In this document: positions 25,548 to 34,423 of the stretch, in pieces
Position numbering within the stretch: the stretch's first letter is position 1
Layout of the letters: every line of letters starts with the position of its first letter
NCBI GenBank assembly: GCA_020851655.1
Contig: JADZCI010000346.1
Location: 1-38,956, forward strand
Length of the DNA: 38,956 bases
Direction: 5' to 3'
Source: Bryobacterales bacterium
Lineage (GTDB): Bacteria; Acidobacteriota; Terriglobia; Bryobacterales; Bryobacteraceae
Notes under the pieces: generated by a model
The model's input: the letters and a program-made list of their open reading frames with translations, nothing else
What the model was told of the DNA's origin: nothing
Databases searched by the model: none
Position numbers and translations under genes: made by a program

Positions 25548-26453
25548 TTATTTCGGAAGTCTGGCCGCTTCCTGGCCGGTCAGCCGCAGGAAGCACCCGT
25601 GCTTGGCGCCGGGTGGGAAGGACATCTGCGCGGTGACATCGCGCCACTCCTTCCAGTCCCTGGTTGACGCGGCCCGGTAGCCGCGGGGATCCCGATAGTG
25701 ATCGTAATAAACAATATACTCTCCTCCGATTTTCAATACCGATGGACCCTCGGACCAGCTTTCGGTGAAAGGCTCGCCCGGAGCCGACCAGGGCCCTCGC
25801 AGAGTCGGACCCTCGGACGCCAGCAAGACCTTGCGCAGTGGATAGCGGCGTTCGTCTTTGAAGATGAGACGGTACTTGGCGCCGTCTTCCAGCAATGTCG
25901 CATCGATGACTTCGTAGCCTGGCTCGAAGAAAAGCCGCGGTTCGCTGAAGGTCTTGAAGTCACGCGTCGTCATCGAATAGATCCGATGATTGTTCCCCTG
26001 CTCTCCGCCGCTCAAGGTTTCCGGAAACCGTCCGTCCACGGTCGAAGACCAGATGATGAGCCATTCCGATCTGGCCTTGTCCCAGTACAGTTCCGGCGCC
26101 CACACGTTTCTGGCGCCGGCGACATCCCGCATTACAGGAATTTCCTGATGTGCCGACCAGCTCTTGAGGTCCGCGGAAGTGGCGTGCCCAATGCGCAGTG
26201 TTCTCCACTCCCAGGTCCAAACCATGTGAAAAACGCCGTCCGGCCTCCGGGCGATGTACGGATCCCGCATCAGTTCATCCGGATGGTCTGGTTTGGTCAC
26301 CGGTTGGCCTCCGTTGATTGGCGTCCACCGGTATCCGTCCGGGCTTGTCGCATAGAACACTCCGGACTTGGCGGGTTCCTTGAAGTAGGCGAAAAGGAAA
26401 ACGTCTCCGCCCCACAGGACTTGTGAAAGCAGCAGAGCGGCGGCAATCTTCAT
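25548..26453 (-). CDS. GH43-like five-bladed propeller glycosidase
   Basis: A 301-aa protein with a short N-terminal hydrophobic leader (MKIAAALLLSQVLWG). The GH43/GH32-type propeller pattern is visible: ATSPDGYRW, MRDPYIARRPDG (Asp64), ATSADLKSWS, WAPELYWD (Glu121), EVIDATLLEDG (Asp184), and SEGPSVLKIGGEYIVYY (Glu235), which holds the candidate general acid. Such enzymes cleave arabinosyl, xylosyl or galactosyl linkages with inversion; the exact specificity cannot be read. No clear ribosome site precedes ATG 26453. A TACAAT box (26470-26465) lies so close that the transcript may be nearly leaderless. It is the first gene of a two-gene operon with the GH29 lipoprotein, suggesting joint attack on a mixed side chain. 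Confidence 0.78.
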   Translation of the reverse strand: MKIAAALLLSQVLWGGDVFLFAYFKEPAKSGVFYATSPDGYRWTPINGGQPVTKPDHPDELMRDPYIARRPDGVFHMVWTWEWRTLRIGHATSADLKSWSAHQEIPVMRDVAGARNVWAPELYWDKARSEWLIIWSSTVDGRFPETLSGGEQGNNHRIYSMTTRDFKTFSEPRLFFEPGYEVIDATLLEDGAKYRLIFKDERRYPLRKVLLASEGPTLRGPWSAPGEPFTESWSEGPSVLKIGGEYIVYYDHYRDPRGYRAASTRDWKEWRDVTAQMSFPPGAKHGCFLRLTGQEAARLPK

Positions 26454-26506
26454 AGGCGATTGCCATTGTATGTCAGAGCCACAGCGTTGCGGTACAGTAC
26501 ATCAAT

Positions 26507-27016
26507 ATGGTTCTGACCAAAGACGAACTGATTGCAGCTCTGAAGCACGAGATCCATATCCTCTTGCACCTCGCTGGCAAGGTGGATCCAGCCAAATTGG
26601 ACTACCGCCCGACGTCCACGCAGCGGAGCCTGCTGGAACTTTTGCAGTACCTCGCGGTCATGGGCCCGGCGCAGGTCGCGGTAGTCAAGAACGGTGTTTT
26701 CAACCGCGCCGGGTTTGAGGCGGTGTGGGGTCCGGCGGATGCCGCGGCCAAGAAAATGACCTTCGACGCGGCTTGCGACGCGATCCGCAAGCAGGCAGAC
26801 CAGTATCAGGAGCTGCTGGCGGGATGGACCGAAGCCGATCTGCGGAGCCAGGTCAACATGTTTGGAACCGTCTACACCCGCGGCGCGATGCTTGTGAGCC
26901 TGGTGCTGGGCGGACACGCCGCCTATCGCACACAACTGTTCTGCTACCTCAAGTCGTGCGGGCGGGAGGAGCTGAACACGATGAATCTCTGGGGCGGTGT
27001 CGACACGCCAGCATAG
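26507..27016 (+). CDS. DinB-like four-helix protein
   Basis: A 169-aa cytoplasmic protein of helical character: LTKDELIAALKHEIHILLHLAGKV, STQRSLLELLQYLAVMGPAQ, and a C-terminal LVSLVLGGHAAYRTQLFCYLKSCG. The arrangement matches DinB/DUF1569-type bundles. These often carry three metal-binding His; here the usual first His-site (L-x-H near residue 48) reads LLQYLAV, so only His136 (GGHAAYR) is obviously in place and thiol transfer is doubtful. It is divergent from the GH43-like gene and ends 4 bp from the convergent TonB receptor. No Shine-Dalgarno sequence is seen before ATG 26507. Confidence 0.7.
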   Translation: MVLTKDELIAALKHEIHILLHLAGKVDPAKLDYRPTSTQRSLLELLQYLAVMGPAQVAVVKNGVFNRAGFEAVWGPADAAAKKMTFDAACDAIRKQADQYQELLAGWTEADLRSQVNMFGTVYTRGAMLVSLVLGGHAAYRTQLFCYLKSCGREELNTMNLWGGVDTPA

Positions 27017-27020
27017 CGGC

Positions 27021-28850
27021 TCAGCGGAACACGGTCCATTCGACGCCGCCTACGATGCCGAATCCCGGCATCGCGACGCCGATCACCTCCTGGTAGGAGG
27101 CGCCAGTCAGATTTGTCAGTTGCAGAAACGGCCGCAGCTTTCCCGCGGCGCGCGCGCCATAGATGTCCCACACGGCGTAGGGATCGCGCCCTTTTCGCTC
27201 GATCACACCCAGCCGTGTCCGCGCCGCAACCCCACGGCAGTTTCCCTGCCAGGACACGATGCCTGAATGGATCGGATAGTTGAAAACGTACTTGGACTGG
27301 AAGCCCTGGATCGCCTGTGATATGCCGCGAAGTCCCGTGTAGCGCATATCGATGACGGACGCCTTCCACCGGAGGCTCACGCCGCCTTCAAATCCGGTGA
27401 AAGACAGATGTTGGAAGTTGGTGGCGCGCCAGACGTCGGCTGGGCCAGCGCGCACATAGTCGATGACGTCGCGGTCTTCCCGGCGAAACAGCGCCGCTTC
27501 GATCCGTGAGCGCGGCGATGGGCGCCACTCGACGCCGCCCTCATAGTTCCAGGCGGTTTCCGCGCGCAGATTCGGATTGCCCACGTTTCCCGGGTCGTGG
27601 TAGAAGAGGTCTGTGTAGGTGGGAAGGCGAAATGCGCGCGAGACGCTAGCGCGCGCTTTCAGCCCCCGAGAGAACCAATACCCGCCGCTGATCGAAGGGC
27701 TGACCTGATCGAAGATGCCCCGGTAACTCTCTGTCCGCAAGCCGGCGCTCAGCGAGAATCGTCCCAGTGTGCGAAAGTCGGTGGCCAGGTAACCCGCGGC
27801 TCTTTGCCGGCTATGCCGGCCGAGGTTGGTGCTGTCTACATCATCACCGTAGCCTTCCAGTCCGTAGTAGATCGACGCCGCTTTGACACGGTCCTGGCGG
27901 CGAAGCGAAGCCTGCCAGCTTTCGCCGATATGATCGTTACGAAACACCTGGGGCCGGTCGCGGTAGAGGATGAACAGGTCGGAATGGCGCCGGTAGGAGA
28001 ACGCTGCTTCCGCCGCTTGGCCAAACGTCTGGCGCGCGCCCGCAAACCAGGTCTTGGTGCGTTCCCAGGAATTGTAGTTGCCGTAGAACTGATCCGCGCC
28101 GAAGGGCTTGTCCGCATAGCCCAAGTCGACCGCCGTCACTCCGGTTTTGGATTTCCATTGAGTCGCGGACCACGCCGAGAGATTGCGATAGTCCCGGCCG
28201 GGCGCAAAGCCCGTCGAGAAATCACGCGACGCCGTTAGATGCTCCATCAGACGCCCGCGCACCAAAGCGGCGGAAACCCTTTCCTGGTTGACGCCGAAGT
28301 TGCCGAGGGCGCCGCGCAGCTTGATTTCCGTCGATTCGGGAGGAACCGCTCGAAATTGAACCACGCCGCCTAGCGCATCGGATCCATATAAGGTCGAACC
28401 GGAACCGCGAAGCGTTTCCATCGTTTCCAAGCCTTCCAAGGGCACCGGCAAGTCGAGGTTGTGGTGTCCGCTTTGCGGATCGTTCACGCGCCTGCCATTC
28501 AGAAGCACCAGCGCTTGAGCGAATGTGGCGCCGCGCACAGAGAGGTCCGCCTGGACTCCGTTGGGAGCACGCTGCCGAACATCGATCGAAGGATCGAGCT
28601 TGAGCACATCCACAAAGGAATTGAAAAGCAGGTCCTGCCCGCGGATGGGCGTTACCGTGACGGCGCGGTCGGCTTCTTCGAGCGGGAGCGGTTCCCACGT
28701 TCCGGTGACGACGACCGTGTCCTTGCGGATTGGCGGCGTATCCCGTGACTGCGCCGCAACCGGGACGGCCAGGCAGACGGCCAGCGCAAGGGGGAGCCTA
28801 TTCAGCCTTCTTACCCTGCTTTTCGTCGCCGGCGATGCGAACTTTAACAC
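27021..28850 (-). CDS. TonB-dependent outer-membrane receptor (BtuB-like size)
   Basis: About 609 aa from a GTG at 28850. The signal peptide hydrophobic core (LPLALAVCLAVPVAAQ) is preceded by a basic stretch lying within the end of the upstream adaptor gene. No ATG is available, so the start is uncertain; CTG 28805 is an alternative. DTVVVTG is a TonB-box-like segment, then comes the plug with NGVQADLSVRGATF, VLLNGRRVND and RGSGSTLYGSDALGGVVQF, then about 22 barrel strands. The short length and plug sequence recall cobalamin or siderophore receptors rather than the large Oar/SusC class at the left edge. The ligand is unknown. It overlaps the adaptor gene by up to 53 bp, suggesting translational coupling. 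Confidence 0.82.
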   Translation of the reverse strand: MLKFASPATKSRVRRLNRLPLALAVCLAVPVAAQSRDTPPIRKDTVVVTGTWEPLPLEEADRAVTVTPIRGQDLLFNSFVDVLKLDPSIDVRQRAPNGVQADLSVRGATFAQALVLLNGRRVNDPQSGHHNLDLPVPLEGLETMETLRGSGSTLYGSDALGGVVQFRAVPPESTEIKLRGALGNFGVNQERVSAALVRGRLMEHLTASRDFSTGFAPGRDYRNLSAWSATQWKSKTGVTAVDLGYADKPFGADQFYGNYNSWERTKTWFAGARQTFGQAAEAAFSYRRHSDLFILYRDRPQVFRNDHIGESWQASLRRQDRVKAASIYYGLEGYGDDVDSTNLGRHSRQRAAGYLATDFRTLGRFSLSAGLRTESYRGIFDQVSPSISGGYWFSRGLKARASVSRAFRLPTYTDLFYHDPGNVGNPNLRAETAWNYEGGVEWRPSPRSRIEAALFRREDRDVIDYVRAGPADVWRATNFQHLSFTGFEGGVSLRWKASVIDMRYTGLRGISQAIQGFQSKYVFNYPIHSGIVSWQGNCRGVAARTRLGVIERKGRDPYAVWDIYGARAAGKLRPFLQLTNLTGASYQEVIGVAMPGFGIVGGVEWTVFR

Positions 28851-30015
28851 CGGAGTCCAGGCGGTCCAAAGCCGACACGGCGACCTGCTCGCCCTCCTCC
28901 AAGCCCTCGAGAATCTCGATTTCCTGAGGAAAGCGGTCACCGATGCGTACGTCCCGGACTTCAACCGTGCCGTTCTTGACGACGTAGGCGCGGTTGTTTC
29001 CCAGGACATAGCTGACCGCTTGCGCAGGCACCATCTTTACGGTTTCGCTCTTGTCGGTGGCAAGGTGAGCGCGGGCGTAGGAGCCGGGTTTGAGTTCGTT
29101 CTTCGGGTTCTGAATCAGCGCTTCCACTACGAAGGTTCGCTTGGTCTGGTCGACGGTGGGAGAAATGCGCCAGACCTTGCCTTGAAAATTCCGGCCTTCA
29201 TAGGCTTCGACGCCGACTTCGGCGATTTGTCCTACCTTGATCCAGGGCGCCAGGCGCTCGGGCGCTTCGATTCTGAGACGTATCGGATCGATCTTGACCA
29301 GGGTAAAGAGGGGGGTGTTGGCGCGGACATACTGGCCGACGGTTACCTGACGGTCCTTGACGTAGGCCGAAAACGGCGCCGTCACCCTCGTGTCGCGCAA
29401 TTTCTTGCGTTGGAGTTCCAGCACCGCCTTGTTGCGCTCCACCTCTTGAATCAGATTTCGGGTCTGGTTCAGAGTCTGATCGTAGCTGGCCTGCGCGGCT
29501 TGAAAGCGAGCTTTCGTCTGGTCCAGGTCGGACTTGGGACCGATACCCTGGTCGACCAGTTCACGGGTACGGATGTACCGTTGTTCGGCTTCAGTCAGAT
29601 CAGCCCGCGCGCGGCGCACGTCCGGTGTCTCGCGCACATCCTTGACCCGGTCCTTCTCTTCCTTCAGGCCGAGACGTTCCAGCGATTGCCGCAATTGCGC
29701 TTCGTTCTGAGCGACGATGTACTTCTGTTCTTCGTCCGAGATGCGGACCAGGAGTTGCCCGGCTGTCACTTGATCGCCCAGGTCCGCGTCGACCTGCTCC
29801 ACGCGGCCTTCGATCTCGGCGCTGATTATGGCTTCGTCGTAAGGAAAAAGCGTGCCAATGGTGTCAACGGTCCGTTGAATCACTTTCGCCCGCACGGGCG
29901 CCACGCGGACCATGATTGGACCGGATTCCTGCTTCTTCTGCTCTACGGCTTGTTTTTGGCAAGCAAGAGACAGGAGGGACACCAACACAAGCGACAGGAC
30001 CGAAGGCTTCACCAT
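28798..30015 (-). CDS. efflux RND-type periplasmic adaptor (membrane fusion) lipoprotein
   Basis: A 405-aa protein starting at ATG 30015, with a lipoprotein leader ending LSLAC (Cys20). Domains in order: a barrel-sandwich/lipoyl half (IISAEIEGRVEQVDADLGDQVTAGQLLVRI, about 64-93); a long alpha-helical hairpin rich in Glu, Arg and Gln (about 97-200); the second lipoyl half (RVTAPFSAYVKDRQVTVGQYVRANTPLFTL); a beta-barrel (LRIEAPERLAPWIKVGQIAEV); and a C-terminal membrane-proximal domain (AYVVKNGTVEVRDVRIGD). It would bridge an inner-membrane pump and an outer-membrane channel. No RND or ABC pump and no TolC gene lies beside it; instead a TonB receptor follows in overlap. No strong ribosome site is seen before 30015. 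Confidence 0.9.
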   Translation of the reverse strand: MVKPSVLSLVLVSLLSLACQKQAVEQKKQESGPIMVRVAPVRAKVIQRTVDTIGTLFPYDEAIISAEIEGRVEQVDADLGDQVTAGQLLVRISDEEQKYIVAQNEAQLRQSLERLGLKEEKDRVKDVRETPDVRRARADLTEAEQRYIRTRELVDQGIGPKSDLDQTKARFQAAQASYDQTLNQTRNLIQEVERNKAVLELQRKKLRDTRVTAPFSAYVKDRQVTVGQYVRANTPLFTLVKIDPIRLRIEAPERLAPWIKVGQIAEVGVEAYEGRNFQGKVWRISPTVDQTKRTFVVEALIQNPKNELKPGSYARAHLATDKSETVKMVPAQAVSYVLGNNRAYVVKNGTVEVRDVRIGDRFPQEIEILEGLEEGEQVAVSALDRLDSGVKVRIAGDEKQGKKAE

Positions 30016-30070
30016 GATGGAAACTGAAATGGCGATTCTATCGCCTTGCGCGTTACCAGTGCAGCGGGTT

Positions 30071-32155
30071 TCAGGGCTGTGACGCCTGTGTTTCTGTCGA
30101 GACGCGAAGGTAGAATCCGCTTCGCAAGCCCAAAACATTGGGTTTACCCTCACCCGTGGTGGTGGGCAGATTCGACGAGGTGCTGTAGCCAGACGCGAAG
30201 GCGTTGCCATTGGAATCGAGTGTGACTGACGTGATCACATCGGTCCCCGCTCCGCCGAACAGCATCGAGAGCAGAATCCCGTCAGCGCCTGGAACAAGGG
30301 GATCGATTCGGGTGACGAATCCCTCGGTCAAGGAAACCGCCGGCTGCGGGTTGGGCGCCGCCACGCGCGGATAGTCGGACGAGTTGGTGTAGCCCGCGAT
30401 CCAGACTTTGCCATCCGGCGCGAGCGCCAAGCCGTAGGGCAGGTCGAATCCCGTACCGCCAATGTAGGTCGCATAGGTCAACGCGCCCGCGCTGGACTGC
30501 GTCAGATCCAACCGGGCGGCGAAAGCATCACCATTGTTCTTATAAGCGCGCTGGATGCAGTCAATTGTGGTGGGGAAGTCGGGTGAGAAGGTATATCCCG
30601 CGAGCCATAGGGCGCCGGAAGGTTCAAGTTTGATCGCGGTAATCGAATCGGTCTCGCGCCCGCCAAGGTAGGTGGCATAGACGAGCGCGTCCAGACCTAA
30701 GCGGTTGATGTCGATGCGAGCCACGTAGCCGTCGCCTCTACCGCTCAGGAAGCCTTGGTAGGATGGTCCCGCCAGCGGAAAGTCGGTTGATGTCGTTGAG
30801 CCCGCGACCAGAATCGCCGCTGAGCTTTCGATGGCGACCGCCGGCGCCAAGTCCGCGCCGTTGCCTCCCAGGAAGCTGGCATACCTGAGCGACTCGTCAG
30901 CGGTTGGCGCGTAGGGATTGGTGACGAACAGGAAGGCGTCCAGTCCGCCCCGGTTGGAAGGCTGCAAGCTCGTAAGCGCCCCCGGAATCACCCCCGCGTC
31001 GGTGTAGCCCGTCACCGCGATCATCTGCTTGCTGGCGGCTATGGCTTGCGGAAACTCCCTGCCTGGCCCCCCATAGTAACTGCTGTAGAACAGCGAGATG
31101 GCGCCGGCATCCTGAGGATGGATCTGCGTCACGAAACCGTCGAAGTCGCCGCCCAGGGCGATTTGTTTGGCGTTGCCGCCCAGGGGGAACGAAATGGAAT
31201 TGGTGTAGCCGGTGAGATTGATGTAGCCGTAGGGGTCTATGGCGATAGCCGTCGCCGCATCTGTGCCCGCGCCGCCCAGGTAGGTGTAGTAGAGCAGTAC
31301 CGGCGCGCCACCCGGGGTTGTACCGATAGCCGCCAGAAACGCGTCGGAATCACCGCTGTTTGTCTCCTGGGGAGGCTGCGTTCCAAGCGGCAAATCCACC
31401 TGCGAATAGGTTGCTCCCGTAACCCACAACCGTCCCTGGTTGTCCACGGCGCTCGCATTGATCTGATCAATGACGCCGCCCCCAAGGTAATTCGAGTAGG
31501 TCAGCACCGGATCGATCACCAGTTCGCGCTCGCGATCGTAGGCTCCGACCATGAACCTCACTTCGCCTTTCCGGTTGATCGCATACTTTGCCGGAATCTC
31601 GACGCGCCGCCCATTCACCTTCTGGTACACAACCGGCGCCAGATGTTTGACGTCTTCGAGCTTGCCGACACGGAGGACGAGGTTGCCGTCGGGGTCGATT
31701 CGCGGGCGCGCTCCCAGGAACCGCAAGCGGATGATCGAAGGGTCGGCGCCCGGCGCTACGACGAAGTCGTACTCAAGGTGCTTGCCGGAAGCATAAAAGA
31801 CAGCATCGATGCCGCGATAAACCCCGCGATACCGCACGTCGTCAAAATGCGGGATATCGGTTTTCCAGGATTCCCGCGAGCCGAGAAAATAGTTGGTCTT
31901 GGCCGGCTGTGGGACGCCGGTTTCCGGCTTGGCTTCCGCATTGCCGCCGGCGAACTCCATCCGGATCTGCGCCCGGCTTGGGAGCCGGAACGCGGCGCCG
32001 CGGTTCTCCAGCAGGACCGTTCCGTTCGCACCGCGCGAATAGAATTTGACGGCCGTTCCAAACTGTCCGGCGTTGGGCTCAAACCAAGCCGGTACGCGAT
32101 CCAGCGAAGGAGCGGCAAAAGCGGGCGCAAAAAACGCCAAGGCGAGATAACGCAT
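30071..32155 (-). CDS. secreted SBBP-repeat beta-propeller protein
   Basis: A 694-aa protein with a short signal peptide (MRYLALAFFAPAFA). Residues about 17-220 form the N-terminal domain that commonly precedes SBBP repeats (FEPNAGQF, NYFLGS, YRGVYRGIDAVFY, LEYDFVVAPGADP). Seven repeats follow, of the type Y-x-x-[YF]-[LI]-G-G-x-G-x-D...G-x-[TS]-x-S-x-x-[FY]-P, for example YTYLGGAGTD, YATYLGGRETD and YATYIGGTGFD, giving a seven-bladed propeller. No catalytic residues are evident; a cell-surface or secreted binding role is likely. It ends near residue 690 without the sorting-type C-terminal domain often fused to such repeats. It is the fourth gene in a leftward series that includes the M23 peptidase and the efflux adaptor. 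Confidence 0.83.
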   Translation of the reverse strand: MRYLALAFFAPAFAAPSLDRVPAWFEPNAGQFGTAVKFYSRGANGTVLLENRGAAFRLPSRAQIRMEFAGGNAEAKPETGVPQPAKTNYFLGSRESWKTDIPHFDDVRYRGVYRGIDAVFYASGKHLEYDFVVAPGADPSIIRLRFLGARPRIDPDGNLVLRVGKLEDVKHLAPVVYQKVNGRRVEIPAKYAINRKGEVRFMVGAYDRERELVIDPVLTYSNYLGGGVIDQINASAVDNQGRLWVTGATYSQVDLPLGTQPPQETNSGDSDAFLAAIGTTPGGAPVLLYYTYLGGAGTDAATAIAIDPYGYINLTGYTNSISFPLGGNAKQIALGGDFDGFVTQIHPQDAGAISLFYSSYYGGPGREFPQAIAASKQMIAVTGYTDAGVIPGALTSLQPSNRGGLDAFLFVTNPYAPTADESLRYASFLGGNGADLAPAVAIESSAAILVAGSTTSTDFPLAGPSYQGFLSGRGDGYVARIDINRLGLDALVYATYLGGRETDSITAIKLEPSGALWLAGYTFSPDFPTTIDCIQRAYKNNGDAFAARLDLTQSSAGALTYATYIGGTGFDLPYGLALAPDGKVWIAGYTNSSDYPRVAAPNPQPAVSLTEGFVTRIDPLVPGADGILLSMLFGGAGTDVITSVTLDSNGNAFASGYSTSSNLPTTTGEGKPNVLGLRSGFYLRVSTETQASQP

Positions 32156-32166
32156 GAACTGTCTTC

Positions 32167-32172
32167 ATTATA
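32167..32172 (-). promoter_or_regulatory. consensus -10 box giving a near-leaderless SBBP transcript
   Basis: TATAAT on the minus strand ends 11 bp before ATG 32155, so transcription would begin about 5 nt before the start codon. No acceptable -35 box was found at 16-18 bp, and there is no Shine-Dalgarno sequence. Confidence 0.35.
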
Positions 32173-32210
32173 GAAGGACCCCGCGGGCTTTAGGTTTCGA
32201 TCTTCCCGAT

Positions 32211-33293
32211 TTAGCTCTCGGTTTTTTCGACAAGCTTGTCGACCGGCATCGTGTAAACCGCGGGCTTGCCGTCTCTCTCCGACTGGAAGAACACGCGCTG
32301 GCTGTTCGGGGCAAACTGCGGGCACACGGCATCGGGGTGAACTGAGCGATGCTCACACAGTGTCAATTCCCGGCGTGTGACACGAAGCAACAGGAGCACG
32401 TAGGCGGCGGCCTGGCTACGGCTGGCGCCGATGAAGACCGAAGCGTTGGCGTTTATGTCGAACGTCACAAACTGGCTGGTGTTGGCGACGAACCGGTCCT
32501 TTTGAGTGTCAAGCTCCTGTTCGCGCAGCGAATTGAGTTTGGCCGTGTCTTCCGGCGCCAGCAGATAGAGAATCGATTGCCCGTCGGGGCTCCAGTGGGC
32601 CTGCAGCACCTTGCCCGGCGGTGTATTGAGGCGCCGGACGCCGGAGCCATCGTAGGCGCAGACCCACAGTGAACCATCCGGCTGAGTCCACAGCGCGGTC
32701 GCCCGCCGGGGGTTCGGCTGAGGACACTCAATCCGCGCCTTCACCTCGGCCACCGTTTCAGCCGGGCCTTTCGGGAGACGCAGTTTCTTGAGGAAAGCCG
32801 ACGAATCGTCACCTTCGCTCCAGAACAGCAGGGTGCCGTCCTCGGAGGGCGCCGGGCGGCCCAGCATCCGGGAACCACCTTCGAGCCTGGCGATCACGTG
32901 TGCTTTCCCGCCGTTGTCGCCCATCAGCGAGTCATCGTCCAGGTAGGCTACGGTCTTGTCGTCCGCCAGCAGCGTCACCGAGCCGGGATGCAGCTTGGAG
33001 GCGTCCGTCATGCGTCCGCTGGCGCCGGATTTGACGTCGGTGCGGAACACTTGCCAGCTTCCGTTGTAGCGGTCCGAAACGTAGAGCACCGCGTCACTGC
33101 GCTTGGGAACCGCCCGCTCCGGCAACTGCGCCGAATACCGTGTTGGATCGGTCAGGCGTACGACCTCGAATTCGGTCGCCCCATCCAGGAATCTGCGGCG
33201 GTCGGACGCGAAAGCCTGGTATCCGTCCTTGCGGTCGGCACGGAGGCCCAGGGGGATCGCACCCAGGAGTGCGCGCCGCGATAGCGGCCTCAT
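32211..33293 (-). CDS. Tat-exported TolB/oligogalacturonate-lyase-like beta-propeller protein
   Basis: A 360-aa protein with a twin-arginine leader (PLSRRALLGAIPLGLRA). The body is a WD40-like/PD40 propeller: AVLYVSDRYNGSWQVFRTDVKSG, PGSVTLLADDKTVAYL, PAPSEDGTLLFWSEG, AHWSPDGQSILYLLAP and PQFAPNSQRVFFQSERDGKPAVYTM. The VVRLTDPTRYSAQLPER segment recalls the start of oligogalacturonate lyase (PL22), also a propeller. The Mn-binding His/Gln set of that family was not recognised, so a plain TolB-like binding protein is equally likely. It stands 55 bp before the SBBP gene and 30 bp after the DUF3500 gene on the same strand, so an operon is likely. No strong ribosome site precedes ATG 33293. Confidence 0.65.
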   Translation of the reverse strand: MRPLSRRALLGAIPLGLRADRKDGYQAFASDRRRFLDGATEFEVVRLTDPTRYSAQLPERAVPKRSDAVLYVSDRYNGSWQVFRTDVKSGASGRMTDASKLHPGSVTLLADDKTVAYLDDDSLMGDNGGKAHVIARLEGGSRMLGRPAPSEDGTLLFWSEGDDSSAFLKKLRLPKGPAETVAEVKARIECPQPNPRRATALWTQPDGSLWVCAYDGSGVRRLNTPPGKVLQAHWSPDGQSILYLLAPEDTAKLNSLREQELDTQKDRFVANTSQFVTFDINANASVFIGASRSQAAAYVLLLLRVTRRELTLCEHRSVHPDAVCPQFAPNSQRVFFQSERDGKPAVYTMPVDKLVEKTES

Positions 33294-33323
33294 ATCCGCG
33301 ATTTTACCATCCCGCCGCCAGCG

Positions 33324-34370
33324 CTACTTTTTGGCGTGATGCGACGCCGGGTCCTTGTAGTGCTGTTCCAGCAGATCCGCGCCCCAATCGCCGTTGAAAT
33401 CTCTCCACACGGTATGGATGTGGTTGGCGCCGTTCTGGGTGTTGTCGTATTCGATCAAGAAGCGGGCGGTCTGCAGGCGGTAGTAGTGAGGTCCGCCCTT
33501 CTCCGTGGAGCCGGCCCACGCGAAGTTGACGTTGTTGCCGGCCTCGCGAATCTGTTTGCGCCGCCGTTCGGCGAGTTCGCCGGGAACGTCTTCCGCGTAG
33601 ACTGCCAGCAGGTTGGCCAGGAGCTTGCGCTGCGCGGCCGTCATTTTGGTTGCCGGCAAGCCGCCCGGTTGACCCTCCAGCGCGGCTTTGCGCGATGCCT
33701 CGGTCAGGATGTCGGCGTAGGCCTTGTCGCTGACGATCGCGGTCTTCTTTTGCTCCGGCGTCAAGGAGTCCAGCAGCGCGCGAGCTTCGTCTTCCTCCTC
33801 GCTCAAGGCCCGCAGTCCCTTGCGGGGTCCTTCACGAACCTCAGCCGGATTGGCGCCGAAAAACGTTGGGCCGCCCATCACCTTGCCCCCCGCGATCGTG
33901 TAATGCAGGCTCACGTGGTGGCCTTCCACGCGGTAGCCCCAAGGGCCCTGTTCGCTGGGTTGGCCGAAGATGCTGAAGAAGTATTTCTCCGGATCCCGGC
34001 GCGCCGTCGTGTCTTTTTCCAGAACCCGCAGAACATCCTCCAGGCTCATGATGGTGGTTGCTTTGATGTAGCCCTGCTGGCTCAGGCCGGCACTGAGCAG
34101 GGCCGCGGCGAGACTCTTCTGAAACGGCCGCATGTCAAGCAGCGGAATGCCCTTGCGAGACCGGCCATAGCGCTTCGGAATGTCGGCGGCGGGAATGTAC
34201 TGCCAGAAAAACCGCTCCTGATCTTCAAACGGGAAGACCGCGGCCTGGCGTTGAGACGGCTCCAGGGAAGCCAGAAAGTTGTTGGCCGTATGAACCATCC
34301 GGTGCACGGAGTCCGTGTCGTGGCCCAAGGCGAAGGCGGCGGCGATGAAGCCGAGGACGGCAAGCCTCAT
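33324..34370 (-). CDS. secreted DUF3500 family protein
   Basis: A 348-aa protein with a signal peptide (MRLAVLGFIAAAFALG). It matches the DUF3500 pattern: F-x-W-x-[YF]-I-P near the N-terminus (RFFWQYIP), then DMRPFQKSLAAALLSAGLS, YFFSIFGQP, GYRVEGHHVSLHYTIAGG, TFFGANPAEVREGPRKG, and a late WAGSTEKGGPHYYRLQTARFLIEYDNTQNGANHIHTVWRDF. Function is not established for the family; the conserved His (GHHVSLH, NHIHTVWRD) suggest a metal site. ATG 34370 is chosen over GTG 34382 because AGAGGAG would directly abut the GTG. From ATG 34370 the spacing is 11 nt, somewhat long. Confidence 0.85.
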   Translation of the reverse strand: MRLAVLGFIAAAFALGHDTDSVHRMVHTANNFLASLEPSQRQAAVFPFEDQERFFWQYIPAADIPKRYGRSRKGIPLLDMRPFQKSLAAALLSAGLSQQGYIKATTIMSLEDVLRVLEKDTTARRDPEKYFFSIFGQPSEQGPWGYRVEGHHVSLHYTIAGGKVMGGPTFFGANPAEVREGPRKGLRALSEEEDEARALLDSLTPEQKKTAIVSDKAYADILTEASRKAALEGQPGGLPATKMTAAQRKLLANLLAVYAEDVPGELAERRRKQIREAGNNVNFAWAGSTEKGGPHYYRLQTARFLIEYDNTQNGANHIHTVWRDFNGDWGADLLEQHYKDPASHHAKK

Positions 34371-34423
34371 AACGGAAAGCACTCCTCTGAAAAAAGTCTG
34401 ACTGCCGGCGAACGGTGTCGCGA

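Noticed and set aside
28525..30027. Long open frame on the plus strand opposite the adaptor and TonB genes
   Set aside because: The minus-strand genes have complete domain structures; the plus-strand product matches nothing and has no start signal.
34385..34400. T run on the minus strand after the M23 gene, possible terminator
   Set aside because: The preceding bases form at most a 4-bp stem with a 1-nt loop.
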